From Bifidobacterium sp. (GTDB lineage: Bacteria; Actinomycetota; Actinomycetes; Actinomycetales; Bifidobacteriaceae): 50,427 nucleotides of DNA. The stretch is from NCBI GenBank assembly GCA_022640915.1, contig JALCCT010000011.1, positions 1-50,427 of the forward strand. Reading direction: 5' to 3'. The notes under the pieces are model-generated. The model was not told the DNA's origin and made no database searches. It saw nothing but the letters and a program-made list of their open reading frames with translations. Made by a program: the position numbers and the translations under genes. Shown piece by piece: positions 9,185-17,525 of this stretch (position 1 is the first letter of the stretch; the number at the start of each line of letters is the position of its first letter).

Positions 9185-10051
9185 TCATCTCCCCCGATGA
9201 TGGCGATATTGCGTGGACTCTGGCGGGGATTGCTCGGTGTTGAGCTGCTTGGCTTCCGCTTTGAGTGCCTGGCGTATATCACTGGCAGTCTTCTTCTTCG
9301 GTTGCACACTGCCCTTGGTCTGGTAGCTGTCGTGTTGCTTCTGCTGCCCGTATTCACTTGCTGAAAGCACCTGATACGTGTTCGGCTGCCCTGGCGTCTC
9401 GTCTGCGCCGGGTTTGAAGTCAATGGAGGGTGGGAGCCGTTGATCCTGTCCTGGCGGCAGGGGTTGGGTGATCGTCTCGAACATGCGGGTCAGCAGATGG
9501 TAGTCCACATTCTCGTGGGCGATGAACGAGGCGCAGTCATTCTCGCGTTTACTGATCTGCGACCAGTTCAACCCCCAGCCGGCGTCACGGGCTATCAACG
9601 TCCAGAACACACGTTGGGTACGACCATTGCCCTCACGGAAGGGATGCAAGGTGTTGAAATTGTCATAATTGACGGCCAGACGCTCGATGAATCGGTCTCG
9701 GTCCAATCCTTGCAGCATATGATCGTTCTGCAGCGTGCCTTCCGCATATTGCACGCCGATGGTGAATAATTGCAAGGGTTGGAAGACACTGCCCCCGCCT
9801 TTGCTCATGTCTATAGTGCGGATCTGCCCCGCCCACTCATACACATCCTGGAACAGGAAATGATGGATCCACTGCAACTGCCTGACTGTCCCATCGGCAG
9901 CCAACGGTATGCTGCTGAGTTTGCTGTAACGGGCATTGACCAGATCACTCTCAGCGGCATTCAACGCCTGCCCGCTATGCGCATTGACCAGGTTGCGCAG
10001 CACGCTGGTGCCGGGAATAAGATACGGGTCAATGCCCGTATCACCGGTCAT
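9185..10051 (-). CDS. fic: Fic-family AMPylating toxin
   Basis: 288 residues. The complete Fic active-site motif HPFREGNGR is at 136-144, preceded by VYEWAGQIRTID and an ALAVNYDNFNTLHP-like helix. Such enzymes transfer AMP to protein targets such as topoisomerase subunits. A charged C-terminal tail (about 225-288) rich in Gln and Lys has no recognisable domain. The start overlaps the stop of the upstream inhibitor gene in an ATGA, so the two are translationally coupled. Because the inhibitory helix is on a separate small protein, this is a class I Fic module (VbhT/VbhA or FicT/FicA type). Confidence 0.9.
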   Translation of the reverse strand: MTGDTGIDPYLIPGTSVLRNLVNAHSGQALNAAESDLVNARYSKLSSIPLAADGTVRQLQWIHHFLFQDVYEWAGQIRTIDMSKGGGSVFQPLQLFTIGVQYAEGTLQNDHMLQGLDRDRFIERLAVNYDNFNTLHPFREGNGRTQRVFWTLIARDAGWGLNWSQISKRENDCASFIAHENVDYHLLTRMFETITQPLPPGQDQRLPPSIDFKPGADETPGQPNTYQVLSASEYGQQKQHDSYQTKGSVQPKKKTASDIRQALKAEAKQLNTEQSPPESTQYRHHRGR

Positions 10052-10227
10052 GCTGTTTCCAGCCCATACCGGACACGAGTACGGTGAATCAGCCCATCCT
10101 CATCGATGAGGCCATCGATATAATCCTGCGCATCACGACGATAGGCGTCGGTGACACGCCCGCCTTCAAGCTCGGCGGAATGCATACCATCACGAATAAC
10201 CAAACTCCGACGTGTCCGCTCATCCAT
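10048..10227 (-). CDS. Fic inhibitor (VbhA/FicA-like antitoxin)
   Basis: 59-residue protein. It carries SAELEGGRVT at 17-26, an exact match to the class I inhibitory motif (S/T)xxxE(G/N) with Ser17, Glu21 and Gly22. In this family the Glu sits in the Fic active site and blocks productive ATP binding. The rest (DAYRRDAQDYIDGLIDEDGL) fits the VbhA-like three-helix fold. Start: ATG 10227 preceded by AAAGGAGGATGCA; the longer frame to 10254 reads through this ribosome site and is rejected. It overlaps the fic start by four bases. The small size makes it easy to miss. Confidence 0.88.
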   Translation of the reverse strand: MDERTRRSLVIRDGMHSAELEGGRVTDAYRRDAQDYIDGLIDEDGLIHRTRVRYGLETA

Positions 10228-10276
10228 TGCATCCTCCTTTACCCGTACCTTCAATTATCCCACAATCAGCGGTGTT

Positions 10277-11202
10277 TCACCTTGCCCGGGAGCGCGGTGG
10301 GAAACGTGGATTCCATGTTTTGCGTCGTTTGTACCCGTTCTGTATTTTCTTCCATGCTTTGAGTGCATCGCGTGCTTCATCGGTGATGGCGACGATCCTC
10401 GGGTTGTTGTTTTTGACTGGCGCGATGGCGATTCCGCCTGCCTGCGACGCCATGACGTGCTCGATGCGCAGTTGTGCTCTATTGTCTCCGGGATTTTCGA
10501 TCTCGTCCCATGTCAAGCCGCGTCCCTCGCCGGGCCTGAGTCCGCATAGCGCAACTTGTATCCTTGCCCAATACATCGGATGATCGTCCATCCAACGGGT
10601 TCGTTCCATCCATTTGAGCAAGGCGTTCTGCCGTTTTATTGCATTGGCCATATCTACCGGGTTGGCGTGTTTCGCACGTGGGTTCTTGGGTGGTTTGATG
10701 GATGGGTCATCGGCCGGGTTCTTGCTGATGATTTTATTTTCCGTGGCATAGGCCATGAATGATCTTAGGTTCTTGTATATCTGTCTTTGTGTCCATTTTG
10801 TTTTGCTGTCGTCGGTGATCAGCGCTTTGTATTCTTGTGTGGTGATGCTGTTGATGGATCTGCTGCCGATGGCGGCTGTCATGATGTGGTTCTTGATGAT
10901 GCTGCGCGTGTGTTCTCTTGTTCTTTGCTTGACATCGCGTTTCTCGTTCCATTCGGTCATTTCGGCGGTCATTGTGCCCGCTCTGACGATTGTCCGCGGT
11001 TTCCCCGTCGTTCCTGTCATCGCTCGCGTTATTGCTTCGCTGCGGGCTTGTATGGCGGCTTCCTTGGTTTTGCCCTGCCCTTCGATGATTTTGCGTTTAC
11101 CGTTTACGGTCATTCGTATTGCGCAACGTAGAATGTTCGTGTCGTGCTATCTTTGCGTTGGCGTGTTTTAATGTAGATGGTTCCGGGTCCCCGAGTTGCC
11201 AT
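10277..11202 (-). pseudogene. Tyrosine recombinase/phage-type integrase, frameshifted and C-terminally truncated
   Basis: The open frame 10277-11113 encodes an Arm-binding tail (GKRKIIEGQGKTKEAAIQAR), a core-binding domain, and the start of the catalytic domain with the first catalytic Arg in ALCGLRPGEGRGLTWDE. It stops shortly after KAWKKIQNGYKRR, so the HxxR, H/W and Tyr nucleophile regions are missing. Upstream, an ATG at 11202 opens MATRGPGTIYIKTRQRK and continues to FYVAQYE before a TGA at 11110-11112, one frame off. This reads as the missing N-terminus, so there is also a frameshift near 11113. The gene begins 122 bases past the 3' end of tRNA-Lys in the same direction, the usual place for an integrase in a tRNA-borne element. 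Inactive as it stands. Confidence 0.85.
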
Positions 11203-11323
11203 GCTCGGATTATAGCATTCAAGCCCTGTCGAATATGCGCTATAGGCCCCGTTGTGTTGCCCCTGCTGTTTTTACAAGAATAGCGGAATATCGCCATTTT
11301 CAGGCATAAAAGCCCCGTCATAG

Positions 11324-11395
11324 TGCCCCCTGTCGGACTCGAACCGACAACCCACGACTTAAAAGGACGCTGCTCTACCATTGAGCTAAAGGGGC
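11324..11395 (-). tRNA. tRNA-Lys (UUU)
   Basis: Minus-strand cloverleaf of 72 nt. Acceptor arms GCCCCTT and AGGGGGC plus discriminator A, D-arm GCTC-AATGGTA-GAGC, anticodon loop CTTTTAA with anticodon TTT, and T-arm GTCGG-TTCGAGT-CCGAC. The 3' CCA is not encoded. The anticodon stem as I fold it has one T-T mismatch. The integrase remnant just downstream suggests that its 3' end served as an attachment site. Confidence 0.93.
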
Positions 11396-11562
11396 AACGG
11401 CTCAAAAGTATACCCCGACTTCCCGATTGTGCAAAACGCACGGGTCGCGAGGATCGCATACAGCTGGATTTTAGCGTATCGGCAACTGTATTACGTGATT
11501 GCGTTTTAACCCATTGCAGATTCAGCGCAGGGTGCGTAAGGATTTGTCCACAGTATCTATAG

Positions 11563-11581
11563 AATGAGAATCGTTTTCATT
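11563..11581 (+). promoter_or_regulatory. Zur/Fur-type operator upstream of the metal ABC transporter
   Basis: AATGAGAATCGTTTTCATT is a 19-bp imperfect palindrome of the Fur superfamily type (TGAnAA...TTnTCA half sites). It lies 74 bases before the start of the substrate-binding lipoprotein gene and directly downstream of an AT-rich TATCTATAGAAT that could be the -10. Repression by Zur or another Fur-family protein is inferred from site and context. Confidence 0.65.
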
Positions 11582-11655
11582 ACAAATGAGGCTCTGCACA
11601 CGAAGCCATGAATTACGGCAGCATTGCGTGGCAGATATGAAAGGAAGAATCACTT

Positions 11656-12615
11656 ATGCAGTTGAAACATGCGGCACGAGCTGCGGTCGGCGCGGTGCTG
11701 GTGGCGGCACTAGGGCTCGCCGGGGGCTGTGGCTCTTCAAATTCAGGATCAAGTAACGGCTCAAGCAATGGCTCGGGGTCGTCAACCGGCACGATCGCCA
11801 TTCTGGCCGCTGAAAACGAATATGGCGACGTGGCACAGCAGATCGGAGGCTCGCACGTCACTGTGACCTCGATCATCAGCGACCCGAACGCCGACCCGCA
11901 CGATTTCGAAGCCAAGCCCTCAGATGCCAAGCAGATCGCCGCGGCGAAGATCGTCATCGCCAATGGCGTGGGGTACGACGACTGGCTCGACAAGATGCTC
12001 ACGAGTCATTCGAACGCCGATCGCACTGTCATCAGCGCACAGCAAGTGCTCGGCTTGCCTGACGACACCCCGAACCCGCACCTGTGGTACAAGCCTGAGA
12101 CGATGCCTGCCGTGGCAGCTACGCTCGCGGCCACCCTCACGCGCCTCGACCCTTCGAACGCCAAGGATTACGCGAGCAACCTCCAGACTTTCGACACCTC
12201 ATTGCAGAAGTACTGGAAGGCGCTCGACACTTTCAAGAACACGTACCCGAATGTCTCCGTCGCTGCGACCGAACCAGTGGCCAACTACCTGCTCGACAAC
12301 GCCAAGGTGAACATCAAGACCCCGTGGACACTGCAGGCTGACATCATGAACGGCCAAGATCCCTCGGCGCAGGATTCTGCCACTCAGATGCAGTTGTTCA
12401 ACGACAAACAGGTCACCGCTTTTGTCTACAACGAGCAGGTCGTCTCCGACCTGACCAAGAAGTACTTGGCCGCCGCCAAAGCCAACGGTATCCCGATCGT
12501 TGCCGCGTACGAAACCATGCCAACCAAGATGCACTACGTCGACTGGATGCTGGCCGAGCTCAACGCGCTCACCCAGGCCGCCTCCGACAAGACATCAACC
12601 GAAACGCTGGAATAG
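11656..12615 (+). CDS. Metal-ion ABC transporter substrate-binding lipoprotein (ZnuA/TroA family)
   Basis: 319 residues. Lipoprotein signal with lipobox LAGGC (Cys25), then a Ser/Gly/Asn linker to about 45 and a cluster A-I binding protein. Candidate metal ligands, in family order: His82 (DPHDFE), His142 (NPHLWYKP), Glu206 (AATEPVANY) and Glu286 (AYETMP). No His-rich loop of the type common in zinc-specific ZnuA is present. A Glu as third ligand recalls Mn-type proteins such as PsaA, while the operator upstream looks Zur/Fur-like, so zinc versus manganese is left open. Start ATG 11656 with AAGGAAG upstream. First gene of a four-gene transporter operon. Confidence 0.88.
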   Translation: MQLKHAARAAVGAVLVAALGLAGGCGSSNSGSSNGSSNGSGSSTGTIAILAAENEYGDVAQQIGGSHVTVTSIISDPNADPHDFEAKPSDAKQIAAAKIVIANGVGYDDWLDKMLTSHSNADRTVISAQQVLGLPDDTPNPHLWYKPETMPAVAATLAATLTRLDPSNAKDYASNLQTFDTSLQKYWKALDTFKNTYPNVSVAATEPVANYLLDNAKVNIKTPWTLQADIMNGQDPSAQDSATQMQLFNDKQVTAFVYNEQVVSDLTKKYLAAAKANGIPIVAAYETMPTKMHYVDWMLAELNALTQAASDKTSTETLE

Positions 12616-12621
12616 ACGCCG

Positions 12622-13491
12622 ATGAAGCCAACTGACGATACCGATCGTCCGTTGCTGAACATCTCCGGCCTCCGAGTAGCCCTCGGAGGCCGGAGCATTC
12701 TCAACGGCATTGACTTGAACGTGGCCCGAGGCGAGTTCGTGGGGCTGATCGGCTCAAACGGCGCCGGGAAAACCACGCTGCTCAAAACCATTCTCGGCGA
12801 CATCGCGCCGCTTGAAGGCAATATTGCCGTGCTTGGCCGCAAACGCCCGCAAACAGGTGTCATCGGCTACGTGCCACAGAAAATCGAACTCGACCCCGAT
12901 CTGCCGCTTTTGGCCAAGGATTTCGTCGCGCTCGGACTGGACGGACATAGACTCGGCGTCTCATTGCGAGGCAAGCGATTCTGGAACCACGTCAACGAGG
13001 CGCTTGCAGGCGTTGACGCACAGGAATACGCTGACCGACCGGTCGGTCGGCTCTCCGGCGGTCAACAGCAACGCATCATGATCGCAGCAGCCATCGTGGC
13101 AAATCCCGCTTTACTACTGCTCGACGAGCCGCTAGCGAACCTCGATCCGGCCAACAGCGCCGATATCGTGTCGCTGCTTGATCGCATCCGCACGCGCAAC
13201 GGCATCGGCATCATTCTTTCTGCGCACGATATCAACCCACTGCTCGGCGCGCTGGATCGTGTGGTTTATCTCGCACAGGGACGCACAGCGGTTGGCCGCA
13301 CCGACGAGGTCGTGAACGCCGATGTGCTCAGCAAGCTCTACCGCCACCCCATCACCGTGATGCGCGCGCAAGGCCGCATCGTGGTGCTGGCCGCTGAAGG
13401 CGGCGAACCGGGGCACCACGCCGACGGCTCAGATGGCTCGCAGCTATCCGCGGCGCCGCAGGAAGGCGGATCACACGATGGACGCCTTTAG
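12622..13491 (+). CDS. Metal-ion ABC transporter ATPase
   Basis: 289 residues. Walker A GSNGAGKTT at about 49-57, signature LSGGQQQR near 148, Walker B LLLLDEP, D-loop ANLDP, and an H-loop His in SAHDINPLL. It powers uptake through the two permeases encoded next. It starts six bases after the binding-protein gene. The C-terminal 30 residues (EGGEPGHHADGSDGSQLS) are a low-complexity, His/Ser-containing tail beyond the usual end and overlap the permease start. Confidence 0.92.
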   Translation: MKPTDDTDRPLLNISGLRVALGGRSILNGIDLNVARGEFVGLIGSNGAGKTTLLKTILGDIAPLEGNIAVLGRKRPQTGVIGYVPQKIELDPDLPLLAKDFVALGLDGHRLGVSLRGKRFWNHVNEALAGVDAQEYADRPVGRLSGGQQQRIMIAAAIVANPALLLLDEPLANLDPANSADIVSLLDRIRTRNGIGIILSAHDINPLLGALDRVVYLAQGRTAVGRTDEVVNADVLSKLYRHPITVMRAQGRIVVLAAEGGEPGHHADGSDGSQLSAAPQEGGSHDGRL

Positions 13492-14614
13492 CGCTACAGC
13501 TCCCGCCAATTCCTTAGCTCATTCCTTCGCCACTTCCGCAGCCAATTCCCCAGCCGATTTCCTAGGCAACTCCCCTGTCAATCTCTCAGACGTCAATCCA
13601 GCAGCCACCGTCCTCGCCGCACCAACGCCGCTCGCCGCACCAACGCCTGCGCTGCCCACCAGCGGATTCGCAGCGCTCTGGGCGGTGCCGGAAGTGCATA
13701 CTGCGTTTATCGTCGGTTCCGTCGTGGTGATCGCGACCGCGTTGGTCGGCATGCTGGCAGTCTTGCGCGGACAGTCCTTCGCAGCCCACTCGCTTACCGA
13801 TCTCGCCTCGGTGGGAGGCTCGGCGGCATTCCTGCTGGGCGTCAGCCAATTGTGGGGCTTCGTGGCAGCCAGCATCCTCGCGGCGCTGGGCATGCACACC
13901 ATCGGCATCGAGCGCCTGCGCGGCCGCGACGTATCCACCGGCATTATCCTGGGCACCGGCATGGGCCTGACCTCGCTGTTCCTGAGCCTGTCGACCATGC
14001 GCCCCTCAGGCGGCAGCACCTCGGTCAACGTGCTCTTTGGCTCGCTGTTCGCCATCAGCCCTGGCACCGTGCCTGTGGTCATCGCGCTGTCGATGGCATG
14101 CCTGCTGATGCTCGTGGTCATCTGGCGTCCGGCGCTGTTCGTCACCGTCGCCCCGCAGCTGGCGCACGCGCGCGGCGTGAAGACAGGCTTGGTCAACGCT
14201 GCGTTCATGGTCGTGCTGGCCTTGAGCATCGCGCTGAGCTCTATATCCGTCGGCGCAGTGCTGTCCACGGCATTGTTGATCGGCCCGGCATCCTGCGGAC
14301 TGCTGCTGGCCAAGCGCATACGCAACGCGATGCTTGCCTCCTGCGGCATCGGTCTGCTGTGTGTATGGGGCGGCATTGTGATCTCGTACGAAAGCTATGC
14401 ATGGATGCACGGGCACTCATGGTCAGTGAGCTTCTGCATCGTCGCACTCATCATGATCTGCTACTTGCTCTCGCGGCTCATCAGCTGGCTGCACAGCAAA
14501 ATCGCGCCCGTCTCAGGCCATTGCCGCAGCAGCATCGTCAACCAAGGCCATCAGCGCAATGCCGAATACGCAGCTGTTCGATCTGAACGGAAGGAGGCAG
14601 TCGCTCATGTTTGA
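13478..14614 (+). CDS. Metal-ion ABC transporter permease 1 (ABC-3 family)
   Basis: 378 residues. The ABC-3 membrane domain begins at about residue 75 (VHTAFIVGSVVVIATALVGM) and has the family segment LRGQSFAAHSLTDLASVGGSAAFLLG and several further transmembrane helices to about 345. ATG 13478 has GGAAGGCGG upstream and overlaps the ATPase stop by 14 bases. Before the first helix comes an unusual 65-residue N-terminal extension rich in Ala, Ser, Pro and Asn with repeated LAAPTP; a shorter product starting further in cannot be excluded. The C-terminal 40 residues are hydrophilic. Confidence 0.88.
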   Translation: MDAFSATAPANSLAHSFATSAANSPADFLGNSPVNLSDVNPAATVLAAPTPLAAPTPALPTSGFAALWAVPEVHTAFIVGSVVVIATALVGMLAVLRGQSFAAHSLTDLASVGGSAAFLLGVSQLWGFVAASILAALGMHTIGIERLRGRDVSTGIILGTGMGLTSLFLSLSTMRPSGGSTSVNVLFGSLFAISPGTVPVVIALSMACLLMLVVIWRPALFVTVAPQLAHARGVKTGLVNAAFMVVLALSIALSSISVGAVLSTALLIGPASCGLLLAKRIRNAMLASCGIGLLCVWGGIVISYESYAWMHGHSWSVSFCIVALIMICYLLSRLISWLHSKIAPVSGHCRSSIVNQGHQRNAEYAAVRSERKEAVAHV

Positions 14615-15398
14615 CGCCTACCTGGCCAATACTTGGATCGCCGGTACTGTCGTGGCACTGAGCGCGGGCATCATCGGCGTATTCGTCGTGCTGCGCGGCG
14701 ACTCGTTCCTCGCGCACGCGATACCGCACGGCTCCTTCGCTGGCGCCGCGGCGGCCATCTATCTCGGCGTCAGCTCGGTCGTGGGCATGGGGCTCGCAGC
14801 TCTTCTTTCGGCTATCGCGATTTCCCTACTGGGACGCAAAAAGCAGCGCCGTGACACCGTCATTGCGCTCATGCTCGTCTTTCTGCTCGCCAGCGGGGCG
14901 TTCCTGCTCAGTCTGAGCAACGACTACACCAATCAGGTCTATGCGCTGCTCTTCGGGCAGGTGCTCGCGGTCGCGGATTGCGATCTGATGCTCATGACTG
15001 GTTTGGCCTTACTCGGAGTGCTCATCGTGGCGCTGATCGCACGGCCATTGCTGCTCAGCTCTGTCATGCCGGAGCTCGCCGAAGCCCGCGGCATCCACAG
15101 CCGGCTGATCGGATTCGTATTCACCCTGGTCATTGCCGCCATCACCACAGCCAGCGTGCCGGTCGTCGGCGCGATGCTGCTCTTCAGCCTGCTCGTGGCG
15201 CCTCCCGCCGCCGCATGTCTGCTGTGCTCGAGACCGCTGCGCGCAGGGATGCTGTCTTGCGCATTCTCGCTGCTATGCATGTGGTTGTCAATCGCCTTGT
15301 CGGTTATGACCGACATGCCGGTCGGTTTCTTCGTCGCGCTCGCCTGCGCCTGCATCTATGCGGCGGCCAAGATCATAGCGATGATCCGCGCGAAGTGA
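14607..15398 (+). CDS. Metal-ion ABC transporter permease 2 (ABC-3 family)
   Basis: 263 residues, eight or so hydrophobic segments. Family features: VFVVLRGDSFLAHAIPHGSFAGAAAAIYLG near the N-terminus and VVGAMLLFSLLVAPPAAACLL towards the end. ATG 14607 has AAGGAGG at 14590-14596 and overlaps the first permease by eight bases. Two distinct permeases in one operon suggest a heterodimeric channel. Last gene of the operon; no clear terminator follows before the convergent island gene at 15481. Confidence 0.9.
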   Translation: MFDAYLANTWIAGTVVALSAGIIGVFVVLRGDSFLAHAIPHGSFAGAAAAIYLGVSSVVGMGLAALLSAIAISLLGRKKQRRDTVIALMLVFLLASGAFLLSLSNDYTNQVYALLFGQVLAVADCDLMLMTGLALLGVLIVALIARPLLLSSVMPELAEARGIHSRLIGFVFTLVIAAITTASVPVVGAMLLFSLLVAPPAAACLLCSRPLRAGMLSCAFSLLCMWLSIALSVMTDMPVGFFVALACACIYAAAKIIAMIRAK

Positions 15399-15480
15399 GC
15401 CGATGGCATGGAGTTGCGGCTGTGGATATTCCTCCACCTCCGATCAACAAGCTATCCGATTGGTGTTTCCTCGTCGAGAC

Positions 15481-16647
15481 TTAGAAAAGAGTGGAAGGGA
15501 AATTCCCATATTGTTGATACCTATCAAAAGGTTTATGCCAGGCTTCGGCACGATAATCCCCCATACCAATCATTTGATTTTTCATATCATCCGGACTCTC
15601 GACTCCCATTAGATCCTCATCCCAAAGAATTGCAATATCCCCATCACCCGCAAGGGCATTTGGAACTTCACACCAATCGAAATCTGGATCCACCCCGCTG
15701 TTTTCATCCTCATCATCGTCATACTTGTCTTTCGTGCCTACCGGCAATGTTTCAAACTGTTCTAGTAGGATCGTATTCTCGTGAATTTGAAAGTCTGCCT
15801 CGTTTAAACGATCTTCACCACAAGCAACCAAAATCAAAGCCTCCTCTCCCGGAGTGCGGGGATTCCATTGCTCTCCAGTCCGCATTGCTTCAATAAGCCG
15901 AATACAAGATTTCTGTAAACTGTTCCACCATGAGCGAGACTCGGCCTTAACCAATGACGGGAACTCCTGCATGAAGCTACTATCTTGGGGATGCTCTGAC
16001 CCATCTGATTCACCTGACCGGTCTGCCAAACCCTGTTGCAAATCGTTGTTAAGACAGATCAAAGATTGCCAAAGAACGAATCTTGTACGAGATGTGAGCG
16101 GCCACGGATTCCAGTCTCCAATGACAAAACACTCATCTTCTGCTGGATCATTAGGTTCCGGGTCATCTGGAATCTGTTCATCGAAATATTCGACGACCCA
16201 CTCTGTCTCTGATTCGTATTCCCCTGTATCTATATCATCTTGAGAACCGCTAACGACCGACACCCAATACATACGAACTTTATTGGTCGTCCAACGAGGA
16301 TCCGCCAAAATATCACTCATATTATTAGTGCCAAAAGTCAAGCTGTCAGCTGGCGTTGCGCCTTCGGAATTCGACCAAAGTAATTTTCTCTCGTCGGTAA
16401 CCGTCCCAGGTTCTCCAGAGAGCAAACGAAACCTGCAATAAACGACGCCTTCGCGGTCACGGTAATTGTCTATCAGAGCTTGCAAAGCCAAATCATAAGC
16501 TTCGGATGCCATTGTTTCCAAGTCATCATGATCGCTCAGTGCGACATAGGACGTTGTGAGCACAACCATAGGAGTGTCTTCCAAACCAAGCGCGAGAGAA
16601 TTGGCGGACGGCATTGATGCTATAGCCTGATTGCAAGACAATGTCAC
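15481..16647 (-). CDS. Unrecognised acidic protein
   Basis: 388 residues from a GTG start, very acidic, with Asp/Glu-rich stretches such as DDPEPNDPAEDE (about 160-172) and KYDDDEDENSG (about 305-315). Trp is frequent. No signal peptide, membrane segment or catalytic motif is recognised. Base composition is less GC-rich than the transporter operon next door, in line with the island that starts here. The start is not secure. It lies 30 bases after the small gene at 16678-16887 and is probably co-transcribed with it. I assign no function. Confidence 0.65.
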   Translation of the reverse strand: MTLSCNQAIASMPSANSLALGLEDTPMVVLTTSYVALSDHDDLETMASEAYDLALQALIDNYRDREGVVYCRFRLLSGEPGTVTDERKLLWSNSEGATPADSLTFGTNNMSDILADPRWTTNKVRMYWVSVVSGSQDDIDTGEYESETEWVVEYFDEQIPDDPEPNDPAEDECFVIGDWNPWPLTSRTRFVLWQSLICLNNDLQQGLADRSGESDGSEHPQDSSFMQEFPSLVKAESRSWWNSLQKSCIRLIEAMRTGEQWNPRTPGEEALILVACGEDRLNEADFQIHENTILLEQFETLPVGTKDKYDDDEDENSGVDPDFDWCEVPNALAGDGDIAILWDEDLMGVESPDDMKNQMIGMGDYRAEAWHKPFDRYQQYGNFPSTLF

Positions 16648-16677
16648 AGCATCTGGAAGCTTCGATGCAATGGATTC

Positions 16678-16887
16678 CTACTCGCTTCTATCACCGGTCC
16701 ATGCCGCTGTATTGAGTGATGAGACCAATCGTGCAACATCATCATCGCTTTTCATGTTCACCGTCGCAACAGGTCTCAGCGAACGAGAACCTAAGCTGAT
16801 CTCAGCAATAAACAACCTTGCCTTATCAGGGGTACGTTGAACAAAGAACGCGGCGGGACGGCTCGGATAGGAATTGTTGTTAGTCAT
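16678..16887 (-). CDS. Small unrecognised protein
   Basis: 69 residues beginning MTNNNSYPSRPAAFFVQR and ending LNTAAWTGDRSE. ATG 16887 has GAGGG upstream at about ten bases; the extension to 16908 lacks a ribosome site. The pattern RLFIAEISLGSRSLRPVATVNMKSDD suggests a small beta-rich fold. It precedes the acidic 388-residue protein on the same strand by 30 bases, so the two probably form a pair. No family recognised. Confidence 0.5.
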   Translation of the reverse strand: MTNNNSYPSRPAAFFVQRTPDKARLFIAEISLGSRSLRPVATVNMKSDDDVARLVSSLNTAAWTGDRSE

Positions 16888-17525
16888 GTAAATGCCCTCT
16901 ATGTGCATGCGTAAACGGATAAGTTCTCAACATCGTGCAAACTGTTACAAGCAGCCCGTTACCATTGAGTTAATTGAAAAAACCGCTTATCAAGTTTCAA
17001 GCCTGATTGCACTGCTCCCCTTTTGAAGTTTAGCACGCATTGCACCTACCACCTTATCTCCATACATTATCTGCTGATAATGCCCGAGTCCTTGCGAAAA
17101 TTGACTGGTGCTGTTTTGTGGAAATGGAGCATAGCTTGTTGCCTGTGTGTGATTTCAGTCGTCAAGTATTAACCACTTTAGGAAGGCAGACGACCAGTCC
17201 AATTAGCTTCACCGCAGTTCCGTATAGCTTCTTCTGCTCGTCATTGCCCATGATAGTGACCGACTCCCGATATGAATCCTCAATATTTAGGCCGATATCA
17301 TCGGGTAGGCTAGCTGTTTATGCTGACTGGACAGAGTCAATATACTCAAATAGCTGATACAAGCCAAATTTGCTTACCCGTCATTGCCAGCCTTGCCTAT
17401 TATTGAACTGATAGACATGCAAATTCGAAACTGATCATGGATAGCATTTTCTGAGAACTATAGCTCCTATGCCGTCCATATCGGACTGTATAGCACATAG
17501 AGAAAGGCAACGTTCAAGGAGAACA
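16888..17525. other. Gene-free AT-rich stretch with an IS-end-like sequence
   Basis: About 640 bases with no convincing gene. At 17081-17096 the sequence TGCCCGAGTCCTTGCG matches the end of the IS at the right edge of the window (50101-50116) with one mismatch. At 17142-17159 CCTGTGTGTGATTTCAGT matches 50134-50151 with two mismatches. A short minus-strand open stretch, IEDSYRESVTIMGNDEQKK to VVCLPKVVNT (about 17175-17290), may be a gene fragment. The promoter of the gene at 17526 should also lie here. Confidence 0.5.

Noticed and set aside
15403..15612. Small frame after the metal permease starting MAWSCGCG
   Set aside because: Overlaps the end of the minus-strand acidic gene, has no clear ribosome site, and the Cys pattern is too short to support a zinc-binding protein.
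16950..16985. ACCATTGAGTTAA resembling the D-arm region of a tRNA on the minus strand
   Set aside because: No acceptor, anticodon or T-arm pairing could be built around it; likely chance.
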